Below the pieces are notes generated by a model. That model did no database searches, was not told the origin of the DNA, and saw only the letters and a list, made by a program, of their open reading frames with translations. From Paludibacter sp. (GTDB lineage Bacteria > Bacteroidota > Bacteroidia > Bacteroidales > Paludibacteraceae), in the NCBI GenBank assembly GCA_024709185.1, contig JANJXE010000305.1, positions 1 to 6,829 of the forward strand: a stretch of 6,829 bases of DNA, given 5' to 3'. A program made the translations under genes and the position numbers. Positions 6,809 to 6,829 of the stretch are shown one piece after another (the first letter of the stretch is position 1; every line of letters starts with the position of its first letter).

Positions 6809-6829
6809 TCAATCCCAACCAGGATTTTG
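6809..6829 (-). CDS. C-terminal tail of a SusD/RagB-family protein (partial)
   Basis: Read on the minus strand, the first 21 bases of the window in transcription order encode Q-N-P-G-W-D and a TGA stop. A C-terminal N-P-G-W or N-P-G-Y is highly typical of SusD/RagB outer-membrane lipoproteins, which bind glycan and form the lid of the SusC TonB-dependent transporter. Only six codons are visible, so the call rests on this tail plus its position 73 bp before a SusE-like gene and a run of glycosidases, exactly where susD stands in a PUL. The rest of the gene, and probably susC before it, lies beyond the window. Confidence 0.7.
   Translation of the reverse strand, partial: QNPGWD

Noticed and set aside
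1..6829. Search for CRISPR arrays, tRNA or rRNA genes, insertion sequences and long direct repeats
   Set aside because: No regular repeats, transposase-like frame, terminal inverted repeats or RNA-gene pattern could be seen; the only large-scale similarity is between the two DUF4091 proteins.

Overview
The window is the downstream part of a polysaccharide utilization locus (PUL) of a Bacteroidota bacterium. Every gene I can support lies on the minus strand, so transcription runs from base 6829 towards base 1. The pointers to Bacteroidota are: a SusD-type C-terminal tail followed by a SusE-like lipoprotein; a FISUMP domain; several lipoprotein signal peptides; A/T-rich start regions without clear Shine-Dalgarno sequences; and moderately A+T-rich DNA. 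The genus cannot be read from the sequence. A free-living or marine relative of Marinilabiliales or Flavobacteriia is as plausible as a gut species.

Layout in transcription order: (1) the last six codons and stop of a SusD/RagB homologue (6829-6809); (2) a 73-bp A/T-rich gap; (3) a lipoprotein with a SusE-like N-terminal domain and a C-terminal FISUMP domain (6735-5617); (4) after 3 bp, a GH27-family alpha-galactosidase or alpha-N-acetylgalactosaminidase (5613-4249); (5) after 9 bp, a DUF4091/GH123-like lipoprotein (4239-2695); (6) after 26 bp, a second, paralogous DUF4091/GH123-like lipoprotein (2668-1100); (7) after 36 bp, a secreted LamG plus fibronectin-III protein, cut by the window edge at base 1 (1063-1). 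The largest gap between genes is 73 bp and no convincing terminator is visible, so this is probably one operon.

Proposed cooperation (inference): an upstream SusC/SusD pair outside the window and the SusE-like protein capture a glycan at the cell surface. The GH27 enzyme removes alpha-linked galactose or GalNAc, and the two GH123-like proteins may act on beta-linked GalNAc or a related sugar. The LamG/FN3 protein may bind the substrate or act outside the cell. GH27 together with GH123-like enzymes suggests a galactose- or GalNAc-containing glycan such as a glycosphingolipid, mucin or marine galactan, but the substrate cannot be fixed from sequence alone. The least ordinary points are the SusE-FISUMP fusion, the diverged tandem DUF4091 pair, the unequal acidic signals after the lipobox cysteines, and a possible type IX secretion tail starting at the window edge. 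The plus strand holds no gene I can support.
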